Shown: positions 1-5,683, counted from the stretch's first letter. The stretch: 5,689 nt of DNA from UBA9732 sp045116915 (GCA_045116915.1 JBGUMQ010000001.1:1-5689); one strand, 5' to 3'. The notes: generated by a model from the sequence alone, not told the origin. A program made the numbers and translations.

Positions 1-749
1 CACTCCAGGCTGACGATCAGGTTCTTCCCCAGGATTATCCCCTGTTTCGCGAACTGCTCCATCTTGATCTGGTTCCTGGCCGCATACTGGGGATCTCCCA
101 TCTTTCCCAGATGCTCCCAGTAGAACTCCTCTTTCGTACTCTTGTTCAGAATGAGGAAATCCGGATATCTCATGTCGATGAAGGCATCTGATGCCGTTGT
201 GATCTCATAAACGTACGGGACTCCGTAAAATGTGAGCCTGTCGGCGATTATGACCTCGCTCTTCGATTTGACGTACTCTCCTTTAAGAGTCTTGTACTGC
301 CCGTTGAGCTGCCGGTTGTCACGCAGATAGTTGTTCTTCTTCAGCCATTTGGAGACATATCCGTCATCGGTGATTGTAAATGGGCCCTCGGTCCTACGGA
401 TCACTTTGTTGAGTGAAGGGTAGACATCGTCAATATCTGTTATCCCCCTGCCCGAGTTGAGCGTCCTGATGCATTTCTGTATCTGATCCCTCTCCTTGCG
501 TGCGGCGGACAGCATTTTCGAATAGTGCGCCTTCTTTGCGAGTGTACGGATCTCTTCCTGCTTGTCATTTCCGAGGTATTGCCGGATACCGCCTTCAGTG
601 GACTTGTAGATATTCGTCACTTTCTGGTTTTCACAAACCACAAGGGACGCTTTTTCCTTCATGACAGGGTGTCTCTCGATGTAGGCAATCAGATTGTCGA
701 GCTCCTCAAGCATTTTTTGGAGTTCTGCCAGCAACTTCTTCTTGTTCAT
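1..749 (-). CDS. Coiled-coil protein with PD-(D/E)XK-like nuclease signature (3' end cut off by window)
   Basis: The frame is open from an ATG at 749 to the window edge and shows 249 residues; the C-terminus lies outside. Residues 1-115 are charged and look coiled-coil (starts MNKKKLLAELQKMLEELDNL). The second half carries ordered motifs typical of the restriction-endonuclease fold: KSKSE at 161-165 (Glu165), YPDF at 195-198 (Asp197), YWEHLG at 210-215 (Glu212), and a following Lys229. This resembles a family of unnamed proteins seen in gut Clostridia and some archaea that I recall having the same KSxSE...PDF...WEHxG pattern. Nuclease activity is inferred from motif order only; no substrate or partner is visible. 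ATG 749 has only a weak purine-rich leader (GATGAAGAC). An upstream in-frame TTG at 764 is possible, and a stop at 773 bounds the frame. The gene lies downstream of the transporter operon on the same strand, beyond a likely terminator, so it probably has its own promoter. Confidence 0.72.
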   Translation of the reverse strand, partial: MNKKKLLAELQKMLEELDNLIAYIERHPVMKEKASLVVCENQKVTNIYKSTEGGIRQYLGNDKQEEIRTLAKKAHYSKMLSAARKERDQIQKCIRTLNSGRGITDIDDVYPSLNKVIRRTEGPFTITDDGYVSKWLKKNNYLRDNRQLNGQYKTLKGEYVKSKSEVIIADRLTFYGVPYVYEITTASDAFIDMRYPDFLILNKSTKEEFYWEHLGKMGDPQYAARNQIKMEQFAKQGIILGKNLIVSLE

Positions 750-780
750 GTCTTCATCATACAATACATTTCATTAAAAT

Positions 781-790
781 TGATAAAAAG
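781..790 (-). promoter_or_regulatory. Possible TATA-type promoter for the nuclease-like gene
   Basis: Read on the minus strand this is CTTTTTATCA, an AT-rich box centred about 36 bases before the ATG at 749. If archaeal, transcription would start about 25 bases downstream, near 760, giving a short leader of roughly 10 bases. That would fit the lack of a good ribosome-binding site. It overlaps the T-rich 3' side of the neighbouring hairpin, so the same bases could serve as terminator tail, promoter, or both. The sequence is low complexity and the call is inference. Confidence 0.3.
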
Positions 791-822
791 ATTGAATTAT
801 TCAATCTTCTTTCTTTTTTTTA
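785..822. terminator. Hairpin with flanking T-tracts, likely end of the DUF134-CHR operon
   Basis: A perfect 10-bp inverted repeat (AAGATTGAAT at 788-797, ATTCAATCTT at 799-808, one central base) is T-rich on both sides. On the minus strand the stem runs into TTTATC; on the plus strand it is followed by a pyrimidine tract ending in eight T's (814-821). It lies about 100 bases past the stop of the second CHR gene, so a role ending that minus-strand transcript is likely. No plus-strand gene reads into it. A third copy of the arm (AAAAGATTGAA, 826-836) allows an alternative fold. Confidence 0.5.
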
Positions 823-900
823 GAGAAAAGATTGAACGCCCCGCATTATACACGACTGATGGAGTTGCCCCGCAACGCCAGCGCTGAAAGAGAAACAGTC

Positions 901-1464
901 TCAGAAAGAACAGATCACGATTCCCGTGACAGCTGAGATTCCGATAAATGCGATGGGAGAGATTCCTTTTCTTGAAAACTTCCGTGAACCGAAATAAACC
1001 AGGGCCAGAACTGCGGTCATCAGCACGGCAGTCAGATCCACTGTAAAATCCTTCAGGTCCATGAAGCAGTGGTTCAGAATCATGTAAGTGCCTGTGGCCA
1101 GGATTATTCCTATGATGCAGGGTTTCAGTCCCCGCAGGACAGCCTTTACCCATGGATTCTCCAGGAACTTCTTCAGAAGCGCCATGACGATCAGGATCAA
1201 GACAAAAGAGGGGAGAACGACGGCGGCTGTCGCAACCAGAGCACCGGGGAGACCGGCCTGGGAACTCCCGACATACGTCGCCAGATTGACCATTATCGGT
1301 CCGGGGGTGCTCTCGCTTACCGCAATCATGTATGTAAGCATCTCGTCGCCGATCCATCCGTAGGAAATGACCACATCCCTTATCAGCGGGATCGCTCCAT
1401 AGGCACCTCCGAAGGCGAAGAACCCGACCTTCAGGAATCCTGCAAGGAGTTCGAGATAGATCAT
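901..1464 (-). CDS. chrA: CHR-family (chromate-type) transporter, second half-size subunit
   Basis: A 187-residue integral membrane protein of the chromate ion transporter family, half the length of classic two-domain ChrA, as expected for paired short-chain CHR proteins. Family motifs are visible: FFAFGGAYGAI near residues 15-25, SESTPGPIMVN at 50-60, ATYVG at 62-66 and a hydrophobic VLPSF segment near 83-87. Further membrane segments lie at about 87-98, 116-132, 143-158 and 168-186. It presumably pairs with the upstream half protein to form one transporter. The family is known for proton-linked chromate efflux, but the substrate of short pairs in anaerobes is unproven. The start at 1464 is well supported: GGAGG at 1471-1475 lies six bases upstream, and the ATG overlaps the previous gene's stop as ATGA (1461-1464), implying translational coupling. 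The frame stays open upstream to 1719 but lies inside the other gene. Confidence 0.9.
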   Translation of the reverse strand: MIYLELLAGFLKVGFFAFGGAYGAIPLIRDVVISYGWIGDEMLTYMIAVSESTPGPIMVNLATYVGSSQAGLPGALVATAAVVLPSFVLILIVMALLKKFLENPWVKAVLRGLKPCIIGIILATGTYMILNHCFMDLKDFTVDLTAVLMTAVLALVYFGSRKFSRKGISPIAFIGISAVTGIVICSF

Positions 1465-2036
1465 TTTGTACCTCCGTTCCCCGAAGGATTGCCCTTGATG
1501 ATGAAGATGCAGAGGCTGACGGCCGCCGCAATCATCATGAGCGCGATCGACGAGAACCTCAACGCGAAGAAATCGATCAGGAACATGGCGACAGCCGAGC
1601 ACACCATGATGATCCTGGGGACGATGCGCTTGTGCATCTTCCTTATCATCTTCAGTGCGGCATCCAGGATGAGTATCCCAACAGCGATCCTGATCCCCCT
1701 GAATGCCCGGGCGACCCACTGGATATCCAGGAAATCGTCCAGGAACATGGAGATCAGGAAGATGATGATGAAGGATGGAAGAACAATCCCCAGCGTTGCT
1801 GCGATGGCGCCGGCAAAGCCTTTCTGTTTGTATCCGACGTATGTCGCACAGTTTATGGCGATGGGTCCCGGAGTGGATTCCGCAATCACGGTGACATCCA
1901 TCATCTCGTCATGGGTTATCCACGCCTTCCTTTCGACACAGGAATCCTCGATCAGCGCTATCATGGCGTAACCGCCGCCGAAAGTGAAGAGACCGATCTT
2001 AGCGAATGTCAGGAAAAGATCCAGAAGGAGTCCCAT
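1461..2036 (-). CDS. chrA: CHR-family (chromate-type) transporter, first half-size subunit
   Basis: A 191-residue membrane protein of the CHR family. It shows LFTFGGGYAMIALIE at about 16-30, AESTPGPIAIN at 52-62, ATYVGY at 64-69 and a long hydrophobic segment with VLPSF around 81-99. More membrane segments lie at about 115-128, 141-158 and 162-181, then a short polar tail (KGNPSGNGGTK). It resembles the next gene in motif order but differs clearly in sequence, the usual picture for a heterodimeric short-chain CHR pair. The ATG at 2036 follows the stop of the DUF134-NifX gene after only three bases (TGA-CAG-ATG), and its own SD signal is weak, so translation is probably coupled to the upstream gene. 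Chromate is the named family substrate; in a strict anaerobe another oxyanion is equally plausible. Substrate and direction are not readable from sequence. Confidence 0.9.
   Translation of the reverse strand: MGLLLDLFLTFAKIGLFTFGGGYAMIALIEDSCVERKAWITHDEMMDVTVIAESTPGPIAINCATYVGYKQKGFAGAIAATLGIVLPSFIIIFLISMFLDDFLDIQWVARAFRGIRIAVGILILDAALKMIRKMHKRIVPRIIMVCSAVAMFLIDFFALRFSSIALMMIAAAVSLCIFIIKGNPSGNGGTK
1471..1475 (-). promoter_or_regulatory. Shine-Dalgarno site for the second CHR gene
   Basis: GGAGG on the minus strand, six bases before ATG 1464 and inside the 3' end of the preceding gene. It fixes the start of the downstream half-transporter and argues against the longer frame reaching 1719. Confidence 0.8.
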
Positions 2037-2039
2037 CTG

Positions 2040-2783
2040 TCAGTGGCATCCGCACTGGTGGCCATCGGGTTGATGCTCTCCGCAATGGTCGTGTCCGCAG
2101 TCACTACCATTGTGATGTCCATGACAGTTGCAGTTGGCTTCCGAACCGGATTCGAGTTTCCCTTCTGCGAAAGCTTCCGCAGCGGCATCCGCGGAACCGC
2201 TGACCCCGGCGCAGAGAGTGATTCCGGCATCGGAAAGGGCGATCTGTGCGCCCATGCCTATTCCGCCGCAGATAAGGACGTCAGCCTTAACCGCATTGAG
2301 GAAGCCGGCCAGGGCTCCGTGGCCATATCCGTTTGTATCTACGACCTGCTGGCCGACTATCCTGCCGTCCTCGATATCATAGAGCTTGAATTGTTCCGTA
2401 TGGCCGAAATGCTGGAAGATCTCGCCATTCTCGTAAGTGACTGCGATTCTCATTGAAGTACTCCTTTTATCCATGATGCTCTGATCCACATCGACCGGTT
2501 CGTATTCACAGCAACCGCCTGCGATCAGGAGCCTTTTTCCGTTGACAATGACATCCGCGATCTTTTTCCTGGCACTTTCATAGATGGCGGTCACCGTGGT
2601 CCGCGCTATGTTCATCCGGGTCGCGCATTCCTCCTGGGTCAGATCCTCACTGTCCAGGAGCCTCAACGCCTCATACTCGTCAATGCTCAGGACCACTCCT
2701 TCCGAGGGTTCGAAATCATCCGGAGAGAAGCTCCTGTATGCAGGGGTCCTTGCGATTCTGCGGCATCTGGTCGGTCTTGGCAC
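2040..2783 (-). CDS. DUF134 / NifX-like fusion with Cys/His-rich C-terminal tail
   Basis: A 247-residue protein in three parts. Residues 1-95 are DUF134 (UPF0251): the MPRPTRCRR start, DEYEALRLLDSEDLTQEECATRM and a helix-turn-helix-like stretch at about 48-75 (sigma-70 region 4 type), ending in GKRLLIAGGCC. Residues 111-210 are a dinitrogenase iron-molybdenum cofactor (NifX/NafY/NifB-C type) domain: MRIAVTYENGEIFQHFGH, VDTNGYGHGALAGFL, ADVLICGGIGMGAQ. Residues 217-247 hold six Cys and eight His and probably bind metal. The likely role is a DNA-binding regulator or metal/Fe-S carrier in the cytoplasm; no nitrogenase gene is nearby, so nitrogen fixation should not be assumed. The start is GTG 2783, supported by AAGGAG at 2789-2794 five bases upstream and by the conserved MPRP start. 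It leads an operon with the two CHR genes and is divergent from the desulfidase. A second SD plus ATG occurs internally at M111 (position 2453). Confidence 0.9.
   Translation of the reverse strand: MPRPTRCRRIARTPAYRSFSPDDFEPSEGVVLSIDEYEALRLLDSEDLTQEECATRMNIARTTVTAIYESARKKIADVIVNGKRLLIAGGCCEYEPVDVDQSIMDKRSTSMRIAVTYENGEIFQHFGHTEQFKLYDIEDGRIVGQQVVDTNGYGHGALAGFLNAVKADVLICGGIGMGAQIALSDAGITLCAGVSGSADAAAEAFAEGKLESGSEANCNCHGHHNGSDCGHDHCGEHQPDGHQCGCH
2451..2466 (-). promoter_or_regulatory. Internal Shine-Dalgarno and ATG at the DUF134/NifX domain boundary
   Basis: On the minus strand AAGGAG (2461-2466) precedes an in-frame ATG (2451-2453) by seven bases. The ATG encodes Met111, the first residue of the NifX-like domain (MRIAVTYENG). 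Such a site could start a separate 137-residue NifX-like protein with the Cys/His tail, or it is the relic of a formerly separate gene. The motif and position are seen directly; its use is inference. Confidence 0.6.
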
Positions 2784-2788
2784 GTTGT

Positions 2789-2794
2789 CTCCTT
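2789..2794 (-). promoter_or_regulatory. Shine-Dalgarno site for the DUF134-NifX gene
   Basis: AAGGAG on the minus strand, five bases before the GTG at 2783. It supports a GTG start, which would otherwise be easy to miss because the first in-frame ATG is well inside the DUF134 domain. Confidence 0.8.
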
Positions 2795-2830
2795 ATTGGC
2801 GGATGTCGGTTACCACTATGAGGTAATTTC

Positions 2831-2842
2831 TGACATATGTCA
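2831..2842. promoter_or_regulatory. Perfect 12-bp palindrome, candidate operator
   Basis: TGACATATGTCA reads identically on both strands. It sits 48-59 bases before the GTG of the DUF134-NifX gene, abutting the probable minus-strand promoter element and about 120 bases before the desulfidase start. A dimeric regulator bound here could block the minus-strand promoter; autoregulation by the DUF134 protein is one possibility. A 12-bp palindrome is suggestive but may arise by chance in AT-rich DNA. Confidence 0.4.
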
Positions 2843-2950
2843 ATAAACAAAAGGACCGAAAGGATCGCCGTCATGCTGTCCCGGCTATATTTCTACAATT
2901 TCTAATTTTCGGTTGAACGGGGTTCTGTGATACTATGGAACACGGGGAAA

Positions 2951-2954
2951 GAGG
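2951..2954 (+). promoter_or_regulatory. Shine-Dalgarno site for the cysteine desulfidase
   Basis: GAGG five bases before ATG 2960. It favours this ATG over the in-frame GTG at 2927, which lacks a comparable site and would add eleven residues (MILWNTGKEAV) not typical of the family N-terminus. Confidence 0.65.
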
Positions 2955-2959
2955 CGGTC

Positions 2960-4240
2960 ATGACGAAGAAGGAAAAAAACACACTGCTCGATCTGCTCAG
3001 GAATGAAGTCGTACCGGCGATGGGATGCACGGAGCCCGCTGCGTCCGCACTGGCCGGGGCCAAAGCCAGGGAGTACCTGGAAGGCAACGTCAGTGAGGTC
3101 AGGATCGCCGCTTCCCGCGACATGGTCAAGAACGCCATGGGAGTGGGGATCCCCAACTGTCCGCACAAGGGAATTGCAGTTGCAGTCGCGCTCGGCGTCG
3201 CCGGAGGGGATTCCTCCCGGAAACTGAACATCCTCTCGGACGTCTCCCCTGAAATGGTCGAATGCGCTTCGGCGCTGAAGACGGAACTCGAGATGGTCAG
3301 GGATGTACCGGCCCTGTATGTGGAGGTCACGCTGACATCCGATACCGGCCATACCGTTTCGGTCGCCATATCGGGCGAGCACGACTCCTTCTCCAGAATC
3401 GTAGTGGACGGCAGGACTATCGTGGAAAACGGTGCGACCTGTTACAGCAATACAAGGACCACGTCGTATTTCGATGGCATATCTCTGAAGGATATCGTTG
3501 AATTCGCGGATACTGTCGATGTCTCGGACCTCGATTTTCTCCGCATTGCGATTTCGGAGAACATGAAGATCGCCGAATACTCGGTCGGACATAGGTTCGG
3601 GCTGCAGGTAGGAAGGGTGATGTCCGAAGGAATAGGCATACCTGCGGATCTGGACCAGGCTTTCCGGCTGGGCTCCGCATACGCCGCCGCGGGAAGCGAT
3701 GCCAGGATGAGCGGATGCACAATGCCGGTATACATCAACAGCGGTAGCGGTAACCAGGGGATGACCGTCACGATACCCGTCAGGATTGTGGGTGGTTTCC
3801 TGGGCTTGCCGGAAGAAAGGATACTGCGTGCGGTTTGTGTCAGCGAGCTGGTAGGACTCATGCTCACCGAGAAGAAGAACAGGCTGTCAGCTCTCTGCGG
3901 GGCATTCACGGCCTCTATCGGAACCGCATGCGCCTATGCCTATCTCATGGGAAAGGATCATGGGATCATGGACAAGGTGATCAACACCATGGTCGCGAAC
4001 CTGACCGGAATCATCTGCGACGGAGCCAAGAAGACCTGCGCTTTGAAGATATACTCCTGTCTCGAGGCGGCCGCCATGTCGGTGAAGCTTGCCCTCAACG
4101 GAAACGCGCCCGACAACGACTGCGGGATTGTCGGTTCCGATTCCGGCTGCAGCATTTCCAACCTGTCCAAGATCACATCCGAAGGCATGGAGGAGACCGA
4201 CCGGACGATCTACTCGATCCTCGTCGATTCAAATAAATGA
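2960..4240 (+). CDS. cyuA: L-cysteine desulfidase (CyuA / UPF0597, serine dehydratase alpha-like)
   Basis: A 426-residue cytoplasmic enzyme predicted to break L-cysteine into sulfide, ammonia and pyruvate using an oxygen-sensitive Fe-S cluster, without PLP. The sequence follows E. coli CyuA (YhaM) and the Methanocaldococcus jannaschii enzyme along its whole length: EVVPAMGCTEP at 16-26, KNAMGVGIP, SDARMSGCTMP, NSGSGNQGMTVTIPV, RLSALCGAF around 308-315, LTGIICDGAKKTCALK around 349-363, and the C-terminal SISNLSKITSEGMEETDRTI. Candidate cluster ligands are Cys23, Cys313 and Cys353. As I recall, the M. jannaschii protein uses three cysteines of which the last two are also 40 residues apart. Length is normal for the family and no disruption is seen. 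The start is set by GAGG upstream. The gene heads a two-gene operon with a GNAT protein and is divergent from the DUF134-NifX operon. Roles could include sulfide supply for Fe-S assembly or cysteine detoxification. No cysteine transporter or CyuR-type regulator is visible. Confidence 0.93.
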   Translation: MTKKEKNTLLDLLRNEVVPAMGCTEPAASALAGAKAREYLEGNVSEVRIAASRDMVKNAMGVGIPNCPHKGIAVAVALGVAGGDSSRKLNILSDVSPEMVECASALKTELEMVRDVPALYVEVTLTSDTGHTVSVAISGEHDSFSRIVVDGRTIVENGATCYSNTRTTSYFDGISLKDIVEFADTVDVSDLDFLRIAISENMKIAEYSVGHRFGLQVGRVMSEGIGIPADLDQAFRLGSAYAAAGSDARMSGCTMPVYINSGSGNQGMTVTIPVRIVGGFLGLPEERILRAVCVSELVGLMLTEKKNRLSALCGAFTASIGTACAYAYLMGKDHGIMDKVINTMVANLTGIICDGAKKTCALKIYSCLEAAAMSVKLALNGNAPDNDCGIVGSDSGCSISNLSKITSEGMEETDRTIYSILVDSNK

Positions 4241-4253
4241 ACGGAGAAAGGAA

Positions 4254-4874
4254 ATGAACGACTTTATCATCCGCTCGGAAAGGCCTGAGGATTACAGGGA
4301 GGTCGAGATCCTCATCAGGGAATCCTTCTGGAACGTCTACCGTCCCGGCTGCAGCGAGCACTATGTGATGCACGTGCTCCGTGATGACCCGGCATTCGTG
4401 AAGGAACTGGACTTCGTGATGGAGCAGGACGGCCGCCTGATTGGACAGAACATGTTCATGAGGACCCGGATCGATGCCGATGATGGCCGCGTGATCCCCA
4501 TTCTGACCATGGGGCCGATCTGCATAACACCCGAGCTCAAGCGCAAGGGATACGGCAAGAAACTGCTGGACTACTCGCTTGAACAGGCCACGGCAGCGGG
4601 ATACGGTGCTGTCCTGTTCGAAGGCAACATCGGATTCTACGGCAAGAGCGGGTTCGACTATGCCAGGAAATTCGGGATCCGCTACCACGACCTGCCGGAA
4701 GGTGCGGACGATTCGTTCTTCCTCTGCAGGGAGCTGATTCCCGGTTATCTGGACGATGTGACCGGAGTCTACCGGACACCGCAGGGCTACTACGTGGATG
4801 ATGCCGATGTCGAGACTTTCGACAAGTCCTTCCCGCCCAAGGTCAAGCTCAGACTCCCCGGCCAGCTGTTCTGA
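4254..4874 (+). CDS. GNAT-family N-acetyltransferase (YhbS-like)
   Basis: A 206-residue predicted acyl-CoA-dependent acetyltransferase. The GNAT fold is visible from residue 1: beta strand FIIRSERPEDYREVEILIRE, the strand pair around 52-72 (LDFVMEQDGRLIGQNMF), the motif A region TMGPICITPELKRKGYGKKLL at about 85-105 with the K-R-K-G-Y-G pyrophosphate-binding loop at 96-101, and motif B-like VLFEGNIGFYGKSGF at 120-134. The HPE-like context (PICITPELKRKGYG...) and the FYGKSGF element match the COG3153/YhbS group. The last 70 residues include the LCRELIPGYLDDVTG stretch common in that group. The acceptor substrate cannot be read from sequence. It starts 13 bases after the desulfidase stop, with GGAG at 4243-4246 seven bases ahead of the ATG, so the two genes are very likely co-transcribed. 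The longer open frame back to 4089 lies within the desulfidase gene and is rejected. Confidence 0.9.
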   Translation: MNDFIIRSERPEDYREVEILIRESFWNVYRPGCSEHYVMHVLRDDPAFVKELDFVMEQDGRLIGQNMFMRTRIDADDGRVIPILTMGPICITPELKRKGYGKKLLDYSLEQATAAGYGAVLFEGNIGFYGKSGFDYARKFGIRYHDLPEGADDSFFLCRELIPGYLDDVTGVYRTPQGYYVDDADVETFDKSFPPKVKLRLPGQLF

Positions 4875-4885
4875 ACATCGATGAT

Positions 4886-5683
4886 TCAGTTGTACTTCCT
4901 GCGGAACGCATCGATGACCTGAAGCTGGTCGGCTTCGAGGAAATCGCGGATCCTTGTCTGAAGATCGGAGGGTACTCCGTAGACGGCTTCGGCGATGGCG
5001 CCGCAGATGGCGCCGGTGGTGTCGCAGTCGCCACCGACGGCCATGCAGTTGCGGATGGCATCCTCGAAGCCGGATGACTCGTACAGGCACTGATAGGCCG
5101 GCTGGCAGGTGCCGTTGCAGAGCGAATGCCATTTGTAGTTCTCCAGATACCATTCCAGATCATGTCCGATGGGGTAGTAGTTCTTCTCCTCGTATTCGCG
5201 CAGGCCGTCAAGAGACATGCCCTGCCGTGCCAGGAACACCTGGACCGCGGTGGCTTCCGCGCCCATTATCCCGTCCGGGTGGTTGTGTGTGACTTCCGTC
5301 ACGGCACGGCTCATGGCGATGCATTCCTCAAGAGATGCAGCGGCCCAGCCCACAGGGGATATGCGCATGGCAGAGCCGTTCCCGCAGGAGTTGTAGGGGC
5401 CCATGGAATCGTCGGCCAGCCACATGGCGAAATTGCCGCCGTAGCCGGCATAAGGGTAGGCGCGGCCCCACCTGCGCATTGACCGGACGGCGAGTTCCGA
5501 AAGCCGCCCATAGGACGGGCGGCCCTCGATGTCCCAATGCAGGATCGCATCCGCAACGGCTATTGTCATCACGGAGTCGTCGGTGAAAGAGCATTCCCCG
5601 GTGAGGAACGTGAAATCCTTCGTGTGCGTGTTGTCGAACTCGAACCTCGATCCGACCGTGTCTCCGATTATCGCTCCGATCAT
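4886..5683 (-). CDS. ADP-ribosylglycohydrolase family protein (DraG/ARH-like)
   Basis: A 265-residue, apparently complete enzyme of the ADP-ribosyl-hydrolase superfamily, predicted to remove ADP-ribose from modified targets with a binuclear Mg/Mn centre. Signature motifs occur in order: GAIIGDTVGSRFEF at 3-16, FTDDSVM at 33-39 (Thr34, Asp35, Asp36 as metal ligands), GNGSAMRISPVGW at 101-113, THNHPDGIMGAEA at 132-144 and GGDCDTTGAICGAIAEA at 217-233 (Asp219, Asp221, Thr222 as metal ligands). A Cys replaces the more usual Thr between the two Asp residues, which need not affect catalysis. ATG 5683 fits the family N-terminus (MIGAIIGD); only six bases of leader are visible, so the ribosome-binding site cannot be judged. 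It is convergent with the acetyltransferase with an 11-base gap and no visible terminator. No ADP-ribosyltransferase partner is in view, so the substrate (protein, nucleic acid or small molecule) is unknown. Confidence 0.93.
   Translation of the reverse strand: MIGAIIGDTVGSRFEFDNTHTKDFTFLTGECSFTDDSVMTIAVADAILHWDIEGRPSYGRLSELAVRSMRRWGRAYPYAGYGGNFAMWLADDSMGPYNSCGNGSAMRISPVGWAAASLEECIAMSRAVTEVTHNHPDGIMGAEATAVQVFLARQGMSLDGLREYEEKNYYPIGHDLEWYLENYKWHSLCNGTCQPAYQCLYESSGFEDAIRNCMAVGGDCDTTGAICGAIAEAVYGVPSDLQTRIRDFLEADQLQVIDAFRRKYN

Larger units (their letters stand above)
2784..2959. promoter_or_regulatory. Divergent intergenic region with promoters for both central operons
   Basis: These 176 bases separate two outward-facing operons and must hold both promoters. 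Toward the desulfidase a TATA-like CTATATTTC lies at 2885-2893, followed by an AT-rich stretch; an archaeal start would fall near 2915, leaving a leader of about 45 bases. Toward the DUF134 gene, minus-strand TTTATTG (about 2841-2847) could be a TATA-like box. A bacterial reading also exists there: TTGACA, 17 bases, then CATAGT. A perfect palindrome (2831-2842) and a tandem 9-bp repeat (2850-2867) lie between the two promoters. Exact promoter positions are inferred. Confidence 0.5.

Noticed and set aside
864..876. Small GTTGC-CCC-GCAAC hairpin downstream of the second CHR gene
   Set aside because: The stem is only five base pairs and no T-tract follows directly; too weak to call a terminator by itself.
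525..887. Plus-strand 120-codon frame over the nuclease gene start and spacer
   Set aside because: It is antisense to the PD-(D/E)XK-like gene and runs into the terminator hairpin; no family resemblance.
1069..1971. Long plus-strand open frame opposite the CHR genes
   Set aside because: The translation has no recognisable family features and lies antisense to two clear transporter genes with SD sites and coupled starts.
2040..2783. Reading the NifX-like domain as evidence of nitrogen fixation
   Set aside because: NifX/NafY-type domains are widespread in organisms without nitrogenase, and no nif structural or cofactor genes are present here.
2810..2826. Inverted repeat TTACC-N7-GGTAA in the DUF134 leader
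   Set aside because: Five base pairs only, expected by chance at this length; no link to a known riboswitch or operator.
2927..2959. GTG at 2927 as the desulfidase start
   Set aside because: No good SD precedes it, while GAGG sits at proper distance from ATG 2960, which also matches the family N-terminus.
4173..5153. Long minus-strand open frame spanning the acetyltransferase and part of the ADP-ribosylglycohydrolase
   Set aside because: It crosses two well-supported genes in other frames and has a low-complexity Arg/His-rich translation.
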